NCBI GenBank assembly: GCA_017550655.1
Contig: JAFZOK010000024.1
Location: 186,001-250,000, forward strand
Direction: 5' to 3'
DNA: 64,000 nt
Origin: Bacteroidales bacterium
GTDB taxonomy: Bacteria > Bacteroidota > Bacteroidia > Bacteroidales > UBA932
In this document: positions 1-9,090 of the stretch, piece by piece
Numbering within the stretch: the stretch's first letter is position 1
Layout: the number at the start of each line of letters is the position of its first letter
Notes under the pieces: model-generated
Database searches by the model: none
Seen by the model: the letters and a program-made list of their open reading frames with translations, nothing else
Told to the model about the DNA's origin: nothing
Position numbers and translations under genes: made by a program

Positions 1-1
1 G

Positions 2-118
2 CCATTCGAGGAGAGAAACCACAAGAGCCGCACCGGCACAATTTCCTATATGCCGGCTGTTTTCGGATGCGTATGCGCCCAGGCTGCCATCAAATCGATT
101 TTGAAGCTTGAGGAATAG
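2..118 (+). CDS. C-terminal tail of a ThiF/TcdA-like protein (partial)
   Basis: An open frame runs in from the left edge and stops with TAG at 116-118, leaving 38 residues. It contains GTISYMPAVFGC followed by a hydrophobic helix, which resembles the C-terminus of the E1-like tRNA threonylcarbamoyladenosine dehydratase TcdA (YgdL/CsdL). That enzyme cyclises the t6A base at position 37 of tRNAs. The adenylating ThiF domain lies outside the window, so the call rests on a short tail. Other ThiF-family members are possible. Confidence 0.5.
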   Translation, partial: PFEERNHKSRTGTISYMPAVFGCVCAQAAIKSILKLEE

Positions 119-130
119 TTGCTAAATTTG
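101..130 (+). promoter_or_regulatory. Bacteroidota-type promoter for the GNAT-like gene
   Basis: TTG at 101-103 (-33 position), a 19-base spacer, then TAAATTTG at 123-130 matching the TAnnTTTG -7 consensus. Transcription would begin near 136, shortly before ATG 149. The -33 element lies inside the tail of the upstream gene. Confidence 0.6.
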
Positions 131-148
131 CAAACTTTGCAAATTTGG

Positions 149-1288
149 ATGATTATGCCAATTACAATCAGGGAAGTTACAACGGATAAACAGTTCCGGC
201 AGTTCTACAAGTTCCAGAACCGCCTGTACCGCAAATGCAGGTACTATGTCCCTACGCTGGATTTGGACCAGAAGCATTCTCTCAAGGAGGATCCGGCGCT
301 GCTGTACTGCAAGAGAAAGCTTTTCCTTGCCTACAACGACAAAGGCAAGGTTGTGGGAAGGGTTCAGGGCATAATCAATCCTCGCTACAACGACTATTAC
401 GGCCTTAAGAGGGTGAGGTTCGGATGGTTTGACTTTGAGGAAGATCCCTCAATCGCCGAGGCCCTTATAGATGCCGTGCAGAAATGGGGAAAGGAAGAGG
501 GGATGACTGAGATTCACGGTCCTCTGGCATACAATACCCTCGGAAGGCAGGGAATGCTGGTGGAGGGATTCGACAAGGAACCTCAGGTCAACTGCCTCTA
601 CAACTATCCGTACTATGTGGATTATATGCAGAAGATGGGGTTCGAGAAGGAGTGCGACTGGATCCAGTACGAGATGGATCCTCTCCAGGGATTGCCTGAG
701 AAACTGGGCCGAATCTCCAAGCTTCTGATAGAAAGATACGGGCTCCAGGTGCTGAAAATAAGGCAGGTAAAGAAGGATAAGGCCCTGAAGGAGAAATTGC
801 TGGCGCAGTTCTTCAAGATTTACAACGAGTCTTTCAAGGCGGTGCACAATTTCATCCCTCTGACCAAGGAAGAGGAAAAAGAGATGGGAAACCATTATTT
901 CTCCTACCTGAAGGAAGGCCTGACTTGCATGGTGCTGGACAAGGACGGAAACCTGGCTGCTTTTGGAGTTAGCGTGCCGTCTCTTTCCAGAGCTTTCAAG
1001 AGGGCCAGGGGAAAGCTTTTCCCGATAGGATGGATTTTCATCCTGCTGGCTTTCTGGCGCTACAAGAAGGTGGACCTTATGCTGCTTGGCTCCGCTCCGG
1101 AGTGGCATTCCAAGGGCCTTTCCGCCATCTTCCACACCAAGATGGAGACCAATTACTACAAGATGAAACTCAAGAGCGCCATATCCAACCCGCAGATAGA
1201 CACAAACATTGCGGCAATCAAGGTTTGGGACAGCTACAAGAAGGAGTTTTATATGAGGAGAAGATGCTGGATACGCAGCATAGATTAA
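149..1288 (+). CDS. GNAT-fold N-acyltransferase-like protein, unknown substrate
   Basis: A 379-residue cytoplasmic protein. The frame is open upstream of 149, but the promoter -7 box at 123-130 makes ATG 149 (or 155) the sensible start. The N-terminal half (about residues 40-140) reads like a GNAT beta-alpha core, with a strand ending VVGRVQGIIN and a helix rich in KWGKEEGM. The C-terminal half has a second acyltransferase-like segment containing LLGSAPEWHSKGLS. Two-lobed proteins of this size are usually annotated as GNAT-family or YghO-like in Bacteroidota. No substrate can be inferred. prfA follows after 12 bases, so they may be co-transcribed. Confidence 0.6.
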   Translation: MIMPITIREVTTDKQFRQFYKFQNRLYRKCRYYVPTLDLDQKHSLKEDPALLYCKRKLFLAYNDKGKVVGRVQGIINPRYNDYYGLKRVRFGWFDFEEDPSIAEALIDAVQKWGKEEGMTEIHGPLAYNTLGRQGMLVEGFDKEPQVNCLYNYPYYVDYMQKMGFEKECDWIQYEMDPLQGLPEKLGRISKLLIERYGLQVLKIRQVKKDKALKEKLLAQFFKIYNESFKAVHNFIPLTKEEEKEMGNHYFSYLKEGLTCMVLDKDGNLAAFGVSVPSLSRAFKRARGKLFPIGWIFILLAFWRYKKVDLMLLGSAPEWHSKGLSAIFHTKMETNYYKMKLKSAISNPQIDTNIAAIKVWDSYKKEFYMRRRCWIRSID

Positions 1289-1300
1289 TACAGGAAGATT

Positions 1301-2386
1301 ATGAGCGAAAACAATACATTGCTGGAGAAAGTTGAGGGTCTCAAGGTCAGGCTTGCTGAAATTCAGAAGCAGCTTTCAGACCCTGAGTCGATGGCTGACA
1401 TGAAGAAATATGTCCAGCTGAACAAGGACTACAAGGAACTTGAGCCGATAGTGAAGGCGGGAGAGAAATACAAGAAGATGCTCTCCGACTACGATTCTGC
1501 CAAGGACCTTATTGTCAACGAGAAAGACGAGGAACTCAAGGAGATGGCCCGCGAGGAGATGACTGCCCTGGAAGAGGCTCTTCCAAAGATGGAGGAGGAA
1601 ATCAAGCTCCTTCTTATACCTGCAGACCCGGAGGACGGAAAGAACGCCATTATGGAAATCCGCGGCGGTACGGGCGGAGACGAAGCCGCCATATTTGCGG
1701 GAGACCTGTTCCGCATGTATTCCAAGTACATAGAGAGGAAGGGATGGAAGCTGGAGGTAACCAGCCAGACACCGGGAACAGCCGGCGGATACAAGGAAAT
1801 CATCTGCACAGTTTCCGGAGAGGGCGTTTACGGACTTCTCAAGTACGAATCCGGAGTGCACCGCGTGCAGCGTGTGCCTCAGACAGAGACCCAGGGAAGG
1901 CTTCACACTTCAGCCGCTTCCGTGGTTGTTCTCCCGGAGGCCGGAGAGTTTGACGTGGAAATCAACGAGAAGGATATCCGCAAAGACATATTCTGCGCTT
2001 CAGGTCCTGGCGGACAGGGCGTGAACACAACCTATTCCGCCATCCGTCTGACACACATCCCTACAGGAATCGTTGTCCAGTGCCAGGACGAGAGAAACCA
2101 GCTCAAGAATCTGGAAAAGGCTATGAACGAGCTTCGTACAAGGCTCTACAACATGGAGTACCAGAAGTATCTGGACAATCTTTCTTCCAAGAGGAAAACT
2201 ATGGTTTCCACCGGAGACCGTTCAGCCAAGATCCGCACCTACAACTATCCTCAGAGCAGGGTAACGGACCACAGGATCAACTGGTCCACCCATAATCTTC
2301 CGGTCTTTATGGACGGAGAAATCCAGGAGGTCATAGACCAGCTGCAGATTGCCGAGAATGCGGAGAGGCTGAAGGAAGCCCAATAA
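1301..2386 (+). CDS. prfA: Peptide chain release factor 1
   Basis: A 361-residue protein, the normal length for RF1. It releases the nascent peptide at UAA and UAG codons. The peptidyl-hydrolysis motif GGQ is at about residue 237, in GPGGQGVN, where most RF1 proteins have S or H before VN. The stop-codon-reading tripeptide, canonically PxT, is PQT near residue 193, supporting RF1 and not RF2 (SPF). An N-terminal coiled-coil domain (1-110) and a C-terminal helix complete the family layout. The gene lies 12 bases after the GNAT-like gene and 18 before uvrA, suggesting one transcript. Confidence 0.97.
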   Translation: MSENNTLLEKVEGLKVRLAEIQKQLSDPESMADMKKYVQLNKDYKELEPIVKAGEKYKKMLSDYDSAKDLIVNEKDEELKEMAREEMTALEEALPKMEEEIKLLLIPADPEDGKNAIMEIRGGTGGDEAAIFAGDLFRMYSKYIERKGWKLEVTSQTPGTAGGYKEIICTVSGEGVYGLLKYESGVHRVQRVPQTETQGRLHTSAASVVVLPEAGEFDVEINEKDIRKDIFCASGPGGQGVNTTYSAIRLTHIPTGIVVQCQDERNQLKNLEKAMNELRTRLYNMEYQKYLDNLSSKRKTMVSTGDRSAKIRTYNYPQSRVTDHRINWSTHNLPVFMDGEIQEVIDQLQIAENAERLKEAQ

Positions 2387-2404
2387 TATTCCCTCATATC
2401 CCCA

Positions 2405-5182
2405 ATGGCAGACCAGGAGTATATCACGATAACTGGCGCACGGGTCAACAACCTGAAAAACATCTCGTTGAAGATTCCGCGCGGCAAGCTGTGCGTGATT
2501 ACGGGCGTATCCGGCAGCGGAAAGAGTTCCCTTGCCTTTGACACTCTTTATGCGGAGGGTCAGAGAAGGTTCGCGGAGAGCCTTTCTTCCTTTGCCCGCC
2601 AGTTCCTGGGCCGAATGAGCAAGCCGGACGTGGACAAGATCGAGGGAATTCCGCCGGCAATCGCCATACAGCAGCGGACCAATACACGCAATCCGCGTTC
2701 TACGGTTGCCACCAGTACGGAAATCTACGATTATCTGAGGATACTATATTCCAAGATAGGCATAACATATTCTCCTGTAAGCGGTTGTGTTGTCAAGAAG
2801 GAAACCGTGGAGGATGTGCTTTCCTTTATAGATACCATTGAAAAAGGCTCTGCCGTCTATGTCCTTTCCAGAATTGACACGGAGGAAAAGATGCTCATCG
2901 AGCGCCTTGTGGACCTGAAGCAGCAGGGCTTCACCAGGCTTCTCGGCGATGGGGGAATGGTAAAGCTTGACAATTTCCTCAAGGACGGGGCAAAGGCATC
3001 GGGAAATCTTTTTGTCATGGTATCCAGATTTCTCCACGACAGCAGCGAGGATTCTTCCGAAATCCGAAGTTCCGTGGAGGCGGCCTTCTCTCTGGGGGAA
3101 GGAAGGCTTACCATTGGCTATACAAGCGGAAACGATTTGAGTTTCAGGGATTTTTCCAATCTCTTCGAGGCGGACGGAATGGTATTCGAGGAGCCTAACG
3201 AGCAGATGTTCTCCTTCAACAATCCGCTTGGAGCCTGCCCTGTTTGCGGCGGATTCGGAAGCACGGAGGGAATAGACGAGAAGCTTGTAATTCCAAACAC
3301 TACCTTGAGTGTTTATGAAGATGCCATAGCTCCGTGGAGGGGGAAACTGATGAGCTGGTATAAGGAGAGGCTCATAGAAAATGCATTCAGGTTTAATTTC
3401 CCTGTCCATCGTCCATACGCGCAACTAACTCAGAAAGAGAAGGATCTGCTGTGGAATGGCAACCAGTACTTTACCGGCATCAACGATTTCTTCTCCTGGG
3501 TGGAAACCAAAAAGTACAAGATACAGTTCCGCTATATGCTCTCCAGATATTCCGGTAAGTCGGTCTGCCGTGCCTGCGGCGGAACCCGCTTGAAGAAGGA
3601 AGTCTCCTGGGTGAAAATCGGTGACAAGAGCATCGGTGAACTTATGGAAATGAACGTGAGTTCACTTCTGCAGTTCCTAAGGAATCTTAAGCTGACGCCT
3701 TACCAGAAAGAGGTTGGCGGAAGGGCCCTCAAGGAGATTACCCAGAGGCTGGAATATATAGAGGACGTGGGTCTTGGCTACCTTACCCTTAACCGCCGTT
3801 CAAACACTTTAAGTGGCGGCGAGAGTCAGAGGATCAATCTTGTAAGTTCCCTGGGCAGCAGCCTTGTAGGCTCCCTCTACATACTGGACGAGCCGAGTAT
3901 AGGCCTTCATCCGAGAGACACCCACCGCCTGATCGAGGTAATGAAAAAGCTCCGCGATCTGGGCAACACAATCGTTGTGGTGGAGCACGACCGCGACATT
4001 ATCAACGCGGCAGACCATCTGATAGACATAGGCCCTCTGGCAGGAAGCTTCGGCGGGGAGGTTATCTTTGAGGGAACTGCCGCCCAAGGAAAGAATTTCC
4101 GGGGTTCCCTGACTCTGGACTATATCTACAACCGCCGCCAGGTCTATCCGGAAACCAAGCCTCGCCGCTGGTCCAGGAAAATTGTGGTTGAGGGTGCTAT
4201 GGAGCACAATCTCAAGGATATAACGGTGGAGTTCCCGCTGAACGCGTTTACCGTAGTGAGCGGAGTTTCCGGCAGCGGAAAGTCTTCTCTGGTGGGGGAT
4301 GTTCTCTATCCGGCTCTCTGCCGCCATTTCCAGATCGGAAGCCAGCAGGCTCCGGGTGCTTTCAGGGCTCTGAGCGGAGACCTTTCCAAGCTTTCGGGAG
4401 TGGAATATGTGGACCAGAACCCTATGGGCAAAAGCGGCCGATCCAATCCGGTCACATACCTGAAAATCTATGACGATATCCGCAAGATATTTTCCGACCA
4501 GCCATACGCCAAGCTGAATGGCTACACCAATTCCTTCTTCTCCTTCAACATAGATGGAGGCCGGTGCCCGGTGTGCCAGGGAGAAGGCTATATTGTTGTC
4601 CCGATGCAGTTTATGGCGGACGTAAAGATGGTGTGCGAGGAGTGCGGCGGACACCGTTTCAAGCAAGACATCCTGGAAGTGCGATACCACGGGAAGAACA
4701 TAGACCAGATCCTGGATTTGAGCGTGGACCAGGCTGTGGAATTCTTCTCCAGCCAGAAGGAACCGGCCGCTGCCAAGGTGGCCAAAGGCCTTGGCGTTCT
4801 CCAGAGGGTAGGCCTCGGATATGTTAAACTCGGGCAGAGCTGCAGCACTCTCAGCGGCGGAGAGAGCCAGAGGATAATGCTGGCCCAGTTCCTTTCCAAC
4901 GAGCTGAGAAACAGCTCGCAGGGCAAACTGCTCATTTTCGATGAGCCTACTACCGGACTGCATTTCCACGATGTCAGAAAGCTTCTGGATGCCTTCAACG
5001 CACTTGTGGATGCCGGCAACACAATCATTGTCGTAGAACACAACACGGATGTAATCAAGGCAGCAGACTGGGTGATTGACCTCGGTCCGGACAGCGGAGA
5101 CAATGGCGGAGAGGTTGTGTTCACGGGCACTCCCGCCCAGCTTTCACAGGACCCTCGCTGGACCTCCTATCTGAGTGTCTGA
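2405..5182 (+). CDS. uvrA: UvrABC system protein A (excinuclease ATPase)
   Basis: A 925-residue damage-sensing ATPase of nucleotide excision repair that loads UvrB onto lesions. Two ABC modules are visible: Walker [10 protein letters not shown] at about 34-42 and again near 620, and signature LSGGESQRI near 468 and 815. The C-terminal zinc finger is intact (CPVC near 719, CEEC near 744), and a CRAC pair lies in the middle. The first zinc module keeps only one pair (CPVC); where the first pair is expected the sequence reads DGMVFEEP. uvrB is present separately near 16-18 kb. Bacteroidota often carry two UvrA proteins, so this may be one of two. Confidence 0.95.
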   Translation: MADQEYITITGARVNNLKNISLKIPRGKLCVITGVSGSGKSSLAFDTLYAEGQRRFAESLSSFARQFLGRMSKPDVDKIEGIPPAIAIQQRTNTRNPRSTVATSTEIYDYLRILYSKIGITYSPVSGCVVKKETVEDVLSFIDTIEKGSAVYVLSRIDTEEKMLIERLVDLKQQGFTRLLGDGGMVKLDNFLKDGAKASGNLFVMVSRFLHDSSEDSSEIRSSVEAAFSLGEGRLTIGYTSGNDLSFRDFSNLFEADGMVFEEPNEQMFSFNNPLGACPVCGGFGSTEGIDEKLVIPNTTLSVYEDAIAPWRGKLMSWYKERLIENAFRFNFPVHRPYAQLTQKEKDLLWNGNQYFTGINDFFSWVETKKYKIQFRYMLSRYSGKSVCRACGGTRLKKEVSWVKIGDKSIGELMEMNVSSLLQFLRNLKLTPYQKEVGGRALKEITQRLEYIEDVGLGYLTLNRRSNTLSGGESQRINLVSSLGSSLVGSLYILDEPSIGLHPRDTHRLIEVMKKLRDLGNTIVVVEHDRDIINAADHLIDIGPLAGSFGGEVIFEGTAAQGKNFRGSLTLDYIYNRRQVYPETKPRRWSRKIVVEGAMEHNLKDITVEFPLNAFTVVSGVSGSGKSSLVGDVLYPALCRHFQIGSQQAPGAFRALSGDLSKLSGVEYVDQNPMGKSGRSNPVTYLKIYDDIRKIFSDQPYAKLNGYTNSFFSFNIDGGRCPVCQGEGYIVVPMQFMADVKMVCEECGGHRFKQDILEVRYHGKNIDQILDLSVDQAVEFFSSQKEPAAAKVAKGLGVLQRVGLGYVKLGQSCSTLSGGESQRIMLAQFLSNELRNSSQGKLLIFDEPTTGLHFHDVRKLLDAFNALVDAGNTIIVVEHNTDVIKAADWVIDLGPDSGDNGGEVVFTGTPAQLSQDPRWTSYLSV

Positions 5183-5183
5183 C

Positions 5184-5214
5184 TTGCTAAATCCATAAAA
5201 TTGTCGTATTTTTC
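5184..5214 (+). promoter_or_regulatory. Candidate promoter of locus A
   Basis: TTG at 5184-5186, a 20-base spacer and TATTTTTC at 5207-5214, which differs from TAnnTTTG only in the last base. It sits in the only gap (58 bases) between uvrA and the first lipid-synthesis gene. The predicted start of transcription, near 5220, falls inside the dyad at 5211-5239. Confidence 0.4.
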
Positions 5215-5239
5215 CGTTTTGATTACATCAAAATGGAAA
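5211..5239 (+). promoter_or_regulatory. 29-base dyad at the head of locus A (operator or translation-blocking hairpin)
   Basis: Arms 5211-5223 and 5227-5239 are 13-base inverted repeats with a single G/T mismatch, around a 3-base centre. The dyad overlaps the proposed -7 box and ends one base before ATG 5241, covering any ribosome-binding site. It could be a repressor operator, a hairpin limiting translation, or a uvrA terminator. The last is less likely because no T-run follows the right arm. Confidence 0.5.
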
Positions 5240-5240
5240 G

Positions 5241-5663
5241 ATGGTGAACTATCAGGAAATACCCGTTACTGAACTCATACCCCAGCGCCCGCCGTTAGTG
5301 CTGGTGGATAAGGTATTGCACAGCAGCGAGGAAGACACGGAGACTGTACTGGAAATCCGGGAGGACAATATTTTCCTGGAGGAAGGCCATCTTTCCATGG
5401 CAGGACTTTTGGAGAATATGGCCCAGTCCTGCGCATGCAGGATGGGTTGCAGATGCATCGTCTCCGGAAATCCGGTAAGGATAGGGGTTGTGGGAGCTAT
5501 AAGGAACTGCACTCTGGACAGGCTTCCTCGCCTTGGAGAGACAATTCACACCCATGTGTGCATTATGGAGGAAGTTCTCAACCTGACGTTGGCAGGCGTG
5601 GCCGTGAAAGTGGGGGATGAAACGATAGCAACTACACTCATCAAAATGGCGATGACGGAATGA
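5241..5663 (+). CDS. Hotdog-fold 3-hydroxyacyl-ACP dehydratase-like protein
   Basis: A 140-residue single hotdog domain of the FabZ/ApeP type. It opens with a segment ending PQRPPLVLVD, matching the H/QRPPF-ML-VD start of 3-hydroxyacyl-ACP dehydratases. The long helix GHLSMAGLLENMAQSCA follows. The dehydratase would remove water from the 3-hydroxyacyl intermediate made by a ketoreductase, leaving the trans double bond retained in polyene chains. It is the first gene of locus A and overlaps the next gene by 4 bases. The ketoreductase it would need is in locus B (40381-41109). Residue-level catalysis was not established; the usual catalytic His is replaced or shifted. Confidence 0.8.
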   Translation: MVNYQEIPVTELIPQRPPLVLVDKVLHSSEEDTETVLEIREDNIFLEEGHLSMAGLLENMAQSCACRMGCRCIVSGNPVRIGVVGAIRNCTLDRLPRLGETIHTHVCIMEEVLNLTLAGVAVKVGDETIATTLIKMAMTE

Positions 5664-6292
5664 AAAGGTTTCTGACGATATTGCTTTGCATTATGCTTCC
5701 GCTTGGCCTTCAGGCACAGGCGAGGCTTTCCTCTCAGGAGCAGGAAAAGATTCTGGACAGGATAGAGGCTTCTTCCTTGGCGACCGCTTTGATGCAGTGC
5801 GAATTCACCCAGACCAAGACGATGAAGATGCTGAGGGGCGATATGAAATCCAGCGGGGTTATGTATTTCCGCAAGCCTGACAAGCTGCGCTGGCAGTACA
5901 ATTCTCCCTACAAGTACATTTTCATCCTGAACGGGGGAAAGGTGAAGATGGAATCCGCTTCTTCATCGCAGAGCATAGACGTGAAGCAGAACAAGATGTT
6001 CCGTCAGATTGCGGACATTATGCTAGGAAGCATTACCGGAGGGGGGCTGAAGAATTCTTCAGATTTTAAGGTTGAGATCTTCAGGGAAGGAGATTCCCAT
6101 TTTGCCAGGCTTATTCCTAAAAAGAAAGAGATAAAGCAGATTTACGAAGCCATAGAAATATGGTTCAATCCATCCCTGACTATGGTCAGCAGCGTGAGAA
6201 TGAAGGAGAAGACAGGGGATGAAACTATTGTTAAACTGTTGAACGTTAAGACCAATGGCTCTTTTGACGATAAGTTGTTTGATGTTGATTAA
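5660..6292 (+). CDS. LolA-like outer-membrane lipoprotein carrier homologue (locus A copy)
   Basis: A 210-residue exported protein with signal peptide MKRFLTILLCIMLPLGLQAQA. The mature part has the LolA pattern: an FTQTKTMKML strand, GVMYFRKPDKLRWQYNSPYKY, and later beta strands ending in KLLNVKTNGSFDDKLFDV. LolA family proteins carry acylated cargo through the periplasm; versions inside aryl-polyene and flexirubin clusters are thought to carry the finished lipid. A second member is at 44813-45412 in locus B. It overlaps the upstream dehydratase by ATGA, indicating translational coupling. Confidence 0.85.
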   Translation: MKRFLTILLCIMLPLGLQAQARLSSQEQEKILDRIEASSLATALMQCEFTQTKTMKMLRGDMKSSGVMYFRKPDKLRWQYNSPYKYIFILNGGKVKMESASSSQSIDVKQNKMFRQIADIMLGSITGGGLKNSSDFKVEIFREGDSHFARLIPKKKEIKQIYEAIEIWFNPSLTMVSSVRMKEKTGDETIVKLLNVKTNGSFDDKLFDVD

Positions 6293-6644
6293 CCTTTGCC
6301 GGAGTGTGGACGCCATTCCCGCTTCCGACACCCTTGTCCGCTCAGAGTACAGCGTGCTGATGAAGATCGGGAATAGGGAACTTACAGGTATCTGCATAGT
6401 TGAGACGGGCGAAGACGGTGCTGTCACCGGAACTCTTATGAACGAGTTCGGAGTCAAGGCATTCGACTTTACCCGCAAGGAGGGGAAGACCAGGATAGTC
6501 AACGTTATGGGGCCACTGGACAAATGGTATGTAAGAAGAAGGCTGAGAAAGGATTTTGACCGCATCCTTCCGGTTTTGGGAAGGGAGGGCTGTTCTTTCT
6601 CGAGGTCTTTCACTAGTTATGTCTTTACCCCTTTGGAAAACTGA
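6255..6644 (+). CDS. Small exported protein of the resorcinol/polyene locus, function unknown
   Basis: A 129-residue protein with a hydrophobic N-terminus (MALLTISCLMLINLC) that could serve as a signal peptide ending near VDA. It overlaps the LolA-like gene by 38 bases; an internal ATG at 6282 would cut the overlap to 11 bases but also shorten the leader. The mature part contains KIGNRELTGICIVE and GTLMNEFGVKAFDF, read as beta strands. Aryl-polyene clusters often hold a small lipoprotein of unknown function beside the LolA and MMPL genes, and this could be its counterpart. No catalytic motif is visible. Confidence 0.6.
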   Translation: MALLTISCLMLINLCRSVDAIPASDTLVRSEYSVLMKIGNRELTGICIVETGEDGAVTGTLMNEFGVKAFDFTRKEGKTRIVNVMGPLDKWYVRRRLRKDFDRILPVLGREGCSFSRSFTSYVFTPLEN

Positions 6645-6646
6645 TT

Positions 6647-7531
6647 ATGAAGGCGGCGGTGTTCTATTATTCCCAGAGCGGGCAGGCTCTTGAGGCGGCG
6701 GAAAGTATCTGCGGCTCCATGAGCGCTGTCTACAGGAGAATAGTGCCGCTGCAGCATTATCCGTTTCCTTGGAGCAGGAAAGAGTTTTTCCAGGTTTTCC
6801 CGGAGACCAGGCTCGGCATTCCGCCATCCGGAATAGAGCCGCTGGATTTTTCAGACATCGCTGATGCTGATATAGTTATAGTTTCCGGCCAGTCCTGGTT
6901 CCTGTCTCCTTCCCTTCCGCTCCAGTCTTTCTTCAGCGATGAAGGGGTTAAGGATTATCTAAAAGGCAGAAGCATTGTTTTTGTGAACTCCTGCCGCAAC
7001 ATGTGGCTGATGACTTCCCGCAAGGTCAAGGAATATGTTAAGCAGGCCGGAGCTACTCTGGTCGGACATATTGTTCTCCAGGACAGGGCCTCCAACCTTG
7101 TCAGCGCAGTAAACATAATCCGCTGGCTGATTAAGGGGAAAAAAGAAGCCACAAGCCTTCTTCCTGCCGCCGGAGTCAGCTTGGAAGACCTGAAGAGAGC
7201 ATCCCGTTTCGGGACAGTGATGGAAAACAAATGGAAAGAAGGGGATTTCTCCGGTCTTCAGACAGCGCTTCTGGCAGAAGGGGCGATAAAGTACAAGCCA
7301 TCGGTTTTGACCATAGAAAAGACAGGCCACAGGATTTTCGGATTCTGGGCAAAATTCATAAGGAAAAAGGGAGGATTCGGCGACAGGAAAAGGCAGGGTA
7401 GGCTGACTCTCTTCTACTGGTATCTTCTGTTTGTGCTGTTTGCGCTGAGTCCTCTGGTTCAGCTCTTTTTCTGGATAACATATCCTCTTCGCAGAGTAAA
7501 ACAGAACAGAGAAATTGATTGCAACGTTTAA
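6647..7531 (+). CDS. darA: Dialkylresorcinol biosynthesis protein DarA
   Basis: A 294-residue protein. The N-terminus AVFYYSQSGQALEAAESI is flavodoxin-like. It is followed by YPFPWSRKEFFQVFPETRLGIP, the region typical of DarA, and by SGQSWFLSPSLPLQSFF and NSCRNMWLM. Near the C-terminus is a hydrophobic segment (about 260-285), suggesting membrane association. In known dialkylresorcinol pathways, DarA acts with ketosynthase DarB to turn the condensed cyclohexanedione into the aromatic resorcinol. darB begins 6 bases downstream, as in known clusters. This is the strongest evidence that the locus makes a resorcinol. Confidence 0.87.
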   Translation: MKAAVFYYSQSGQALEAAESICGSMSAVYRRIVPLQHYPFPWSRKEFFQVFPETRLGIPPSGIEPLDFSDIADADIVIVSGQSWFLSPSLPLQSFFSDEGVKDYLKGRSIVFVNSCRNMWLMTSRKVKEYVKQAGATLVGHIVLQDRASNLVSAVNIIRWLIKGKKEATSLLPAAGVSLEDLKRASRFGTVMENKWKEGDFSGLQTALLAEGAIKYKPSVLTIEKTGHRIFGFWAKFIRKKGGFGDRKRQGRLTLFYWYLLFVLFALSPLVQLFFWITYPLRRVKQNREIDCNV

Positions 7532-7537
7532 GATTAT

Positions 7538-8674
7538 ATGGAAGTATTCATAACAAAAGCATCCGGGTTCTTCCCTAACTCTCCGGTTTCCGGCGACGAG
7601 ATGGAAAACTATCTGGGAATGGTTGGCGGAAAGCCTTCCAAGGCAAGGAGGATAGTCCTGTCGCGCAACGGAATAAAATGCAGGTACTATGCCCTGGACA
7701 AGGAGGGAAAACCTACCCACACCAACGCCCAGATGGCTGCAAATGCTGTCAAGGGGCTTCTGGACAAGGATTTGACAATCGACGATATAGACCTTCTTTC
7801 CTGCGGAACAGCGTCTCCCGAGCAGCTGATCCCGTCTCACGGAGTTATGGTGCACGGGCTTCTGGGCGGAAGCAGGAATATGGAAGTGGTCTCCTTTGCC
7901 GGAAGCTGCTGCACCGGAGTTGACGCACTCAAATACGCCTATATGGCAGTTAAGCTCGGCGATGCCCGCAATGCCATTGTCTCCGCTTCAGAAAGGCTCA
8001 GCGCCTGGATGCGGTCAGAGTATTTCCAGAAGGAGAGCGAATATCTCTCCCAGCTGGAAAACCAGCCTCTGCTTGCGTTCCAGAAGGAGTTCCTGAGATG
8101 GATGCTCTCAGACGGGGCGTTTGCCGTACTGCTTGAAAACAAGCCGAATACAGAGGGACTTTCCTTGAGGATAGACTGGATAGATATCACTTCCTTTGCA
8201 AACACAAAGGAAACCTGCATGTATGCCGGAGCCGAAAAGCAGGAGGACGGAAGCCTTAAGGGCTGGGCGGATTTTCCTGAGCAGGAATGGCTTTCGAAGT
8301 CTGTCTTTGCCCTCAAGCAGGATACACGTATGCTGGAAGAGAATATCGTGAAGCTTGGTGTGGATTATCTGATACAGTTAGGAAAAAAGCATTCATTTAC
8401 AGCGGAAGACGTGGACTGGTTCCTTCCGCATCTGTCTTCAATGTTCTTCAAGGACAAGATACTGGAAGAATCTCTCGCCAGAGGTTTCTTCATTCCGGAG
8501 AGCAAGTGGTTCGTGAACCTTCCGAGTGTGGGGAACATCGCTTCCGCATCAGCCTTTGCTATGCTGGAAGAACTTCTCTACAGCGGAAAGCTCAGTAAAG
8601 GACAGAAGATACTGCTTATGATTCCGGAGAGCGCCAGGTTCTCCTATTGCTATTGTATGCTTACCGTTTGCTGA
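7538..8674 (+). CDS. darB: Dialkylresorcinol-forming ketosynthase DarB (KAS III-like)
   Basis: A 378-residue thiolase-fold enzyme of the FabH/DarB group. The KAS III triad is readable: Cys near 125 (in SCCTGV), His 298 (in LPHLSSMF) and Asn 333 (in VGNIASAS). DarB joins two acyl chains by a decarboxylative Claisen step followed by cyclisation to a cyclohexanedione, which DarA aromatises. The two adjacent cysteines, 124 and 125, leave the nucleophile formally ambiguous, but alignment to FabH favours the second. It sits between darA and a small gene in an uninterrupted operon. Confidence 0.88.
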   Translation: MEVFITKASGFFPNSPVSGDEMENYLGMVGGKPSKARRIVLSRNGIKCRYYALDKEGKPTHTNAQMAANAVKGLLDKDLTIDDIDLLSCGTASPEQLIPSHGVMVHGLLGGSRNMEVVSFAGSCCTGVDALKYAYMAVKLGDARNAIVSASERLSAWMRSEYFQKESEYLSQLENQPLLAFQKEFLRWMLSDGAFAVLLENKPNTEGLSLRIDWIDITSFANTKETCMYAGAEKQEDGSLKGWADFPEQEWLSKSVFALKQDTRMLEENIVKLGVDYLIQLGKKHSFTAEDVDWFLPHLSSMFFKDKILEESLARGFFIPESKWFVNLPSVGNIASASAFAMLEELLYSGKLSKGQKILLMIPESARFSYCYCMLTVC

Positions 8675-8687
8675 AAATTAACAGGTT

Positions 8688-9089
8688 ATGAAGGTAGACG
8701 AAGTTCCTCAGGACTTGAAATACTACAAGGGTTCCGTAGTGCGGGACGTTAATTACGCCGTGGACGAGAAAGGTCAGTACAAGGCTGTTCTCAGCGATGG
8801 CTGGACTCCCAAGAACGATGCCCTGGATATGGCTCTGGATGAAGTCAGAGGGCAGTGCGGCCTCATCGCTGAGAAAGTGAAAAGAGGGGAAAGCAGTCCT
8901 TTGGAATACCATGCCGCCAGGAATCTTATGGATGTAAAGCTTCTTTCCGATTACACGGGCATTCCAAAGCGCAAGATCCGCCGTCATTTCAGTCCGGAAA
9001 ACTTTGCGGCCCTTGACGAAGGCACTCTGGCAAAATATGCAGAGGCTCTGAGAATTACCGTAGCGGAACTTAAAACAATCCCGGAGTGA
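8688..9089 (+). CDS. Small soluble protein associated with DarB, function unknown
   Basis: A 133-residue protein without a signal peptide or membrane helix. It contains AVLSDGWTPKNDALDMALDE, then a helical second half with EYHAARNLMDVKLLSDYTGIPK and RKIRRHF. The second half reads like a helix-turn-helix or all-helical fold (LLSDYTGIPKRKIRRHF then LAKYAEALRITVAELK). Similar small proteins follow darB in other Bacteroidota resorcinol clusters as far as I recall, but no activity is established. It could be a regulator or a partner of DarB. The spacing is 13 bases after darB and 1 base before the next gene. Confidence 0.65.
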   Translation: MKVDEVPQDLKYYKGSVVRDVNYAVDEKGQYKAVLSDGWTPKNDALDMALDEVRGQCGLIAEKVKRGESSPLEYHAARNLMDVKLLSDYTGIPKRKIRRHFSPENFAALDEGTLAKYAEALRITVAELKTIPE

Positions 9090-9090
9090 T

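Noticed and set aside
3809..5041. 410-codon minus-strand open frame within uvrA
   Set aside because: It lies opposite the conserved ABC motifs of UvrA and shows no domain of its own.
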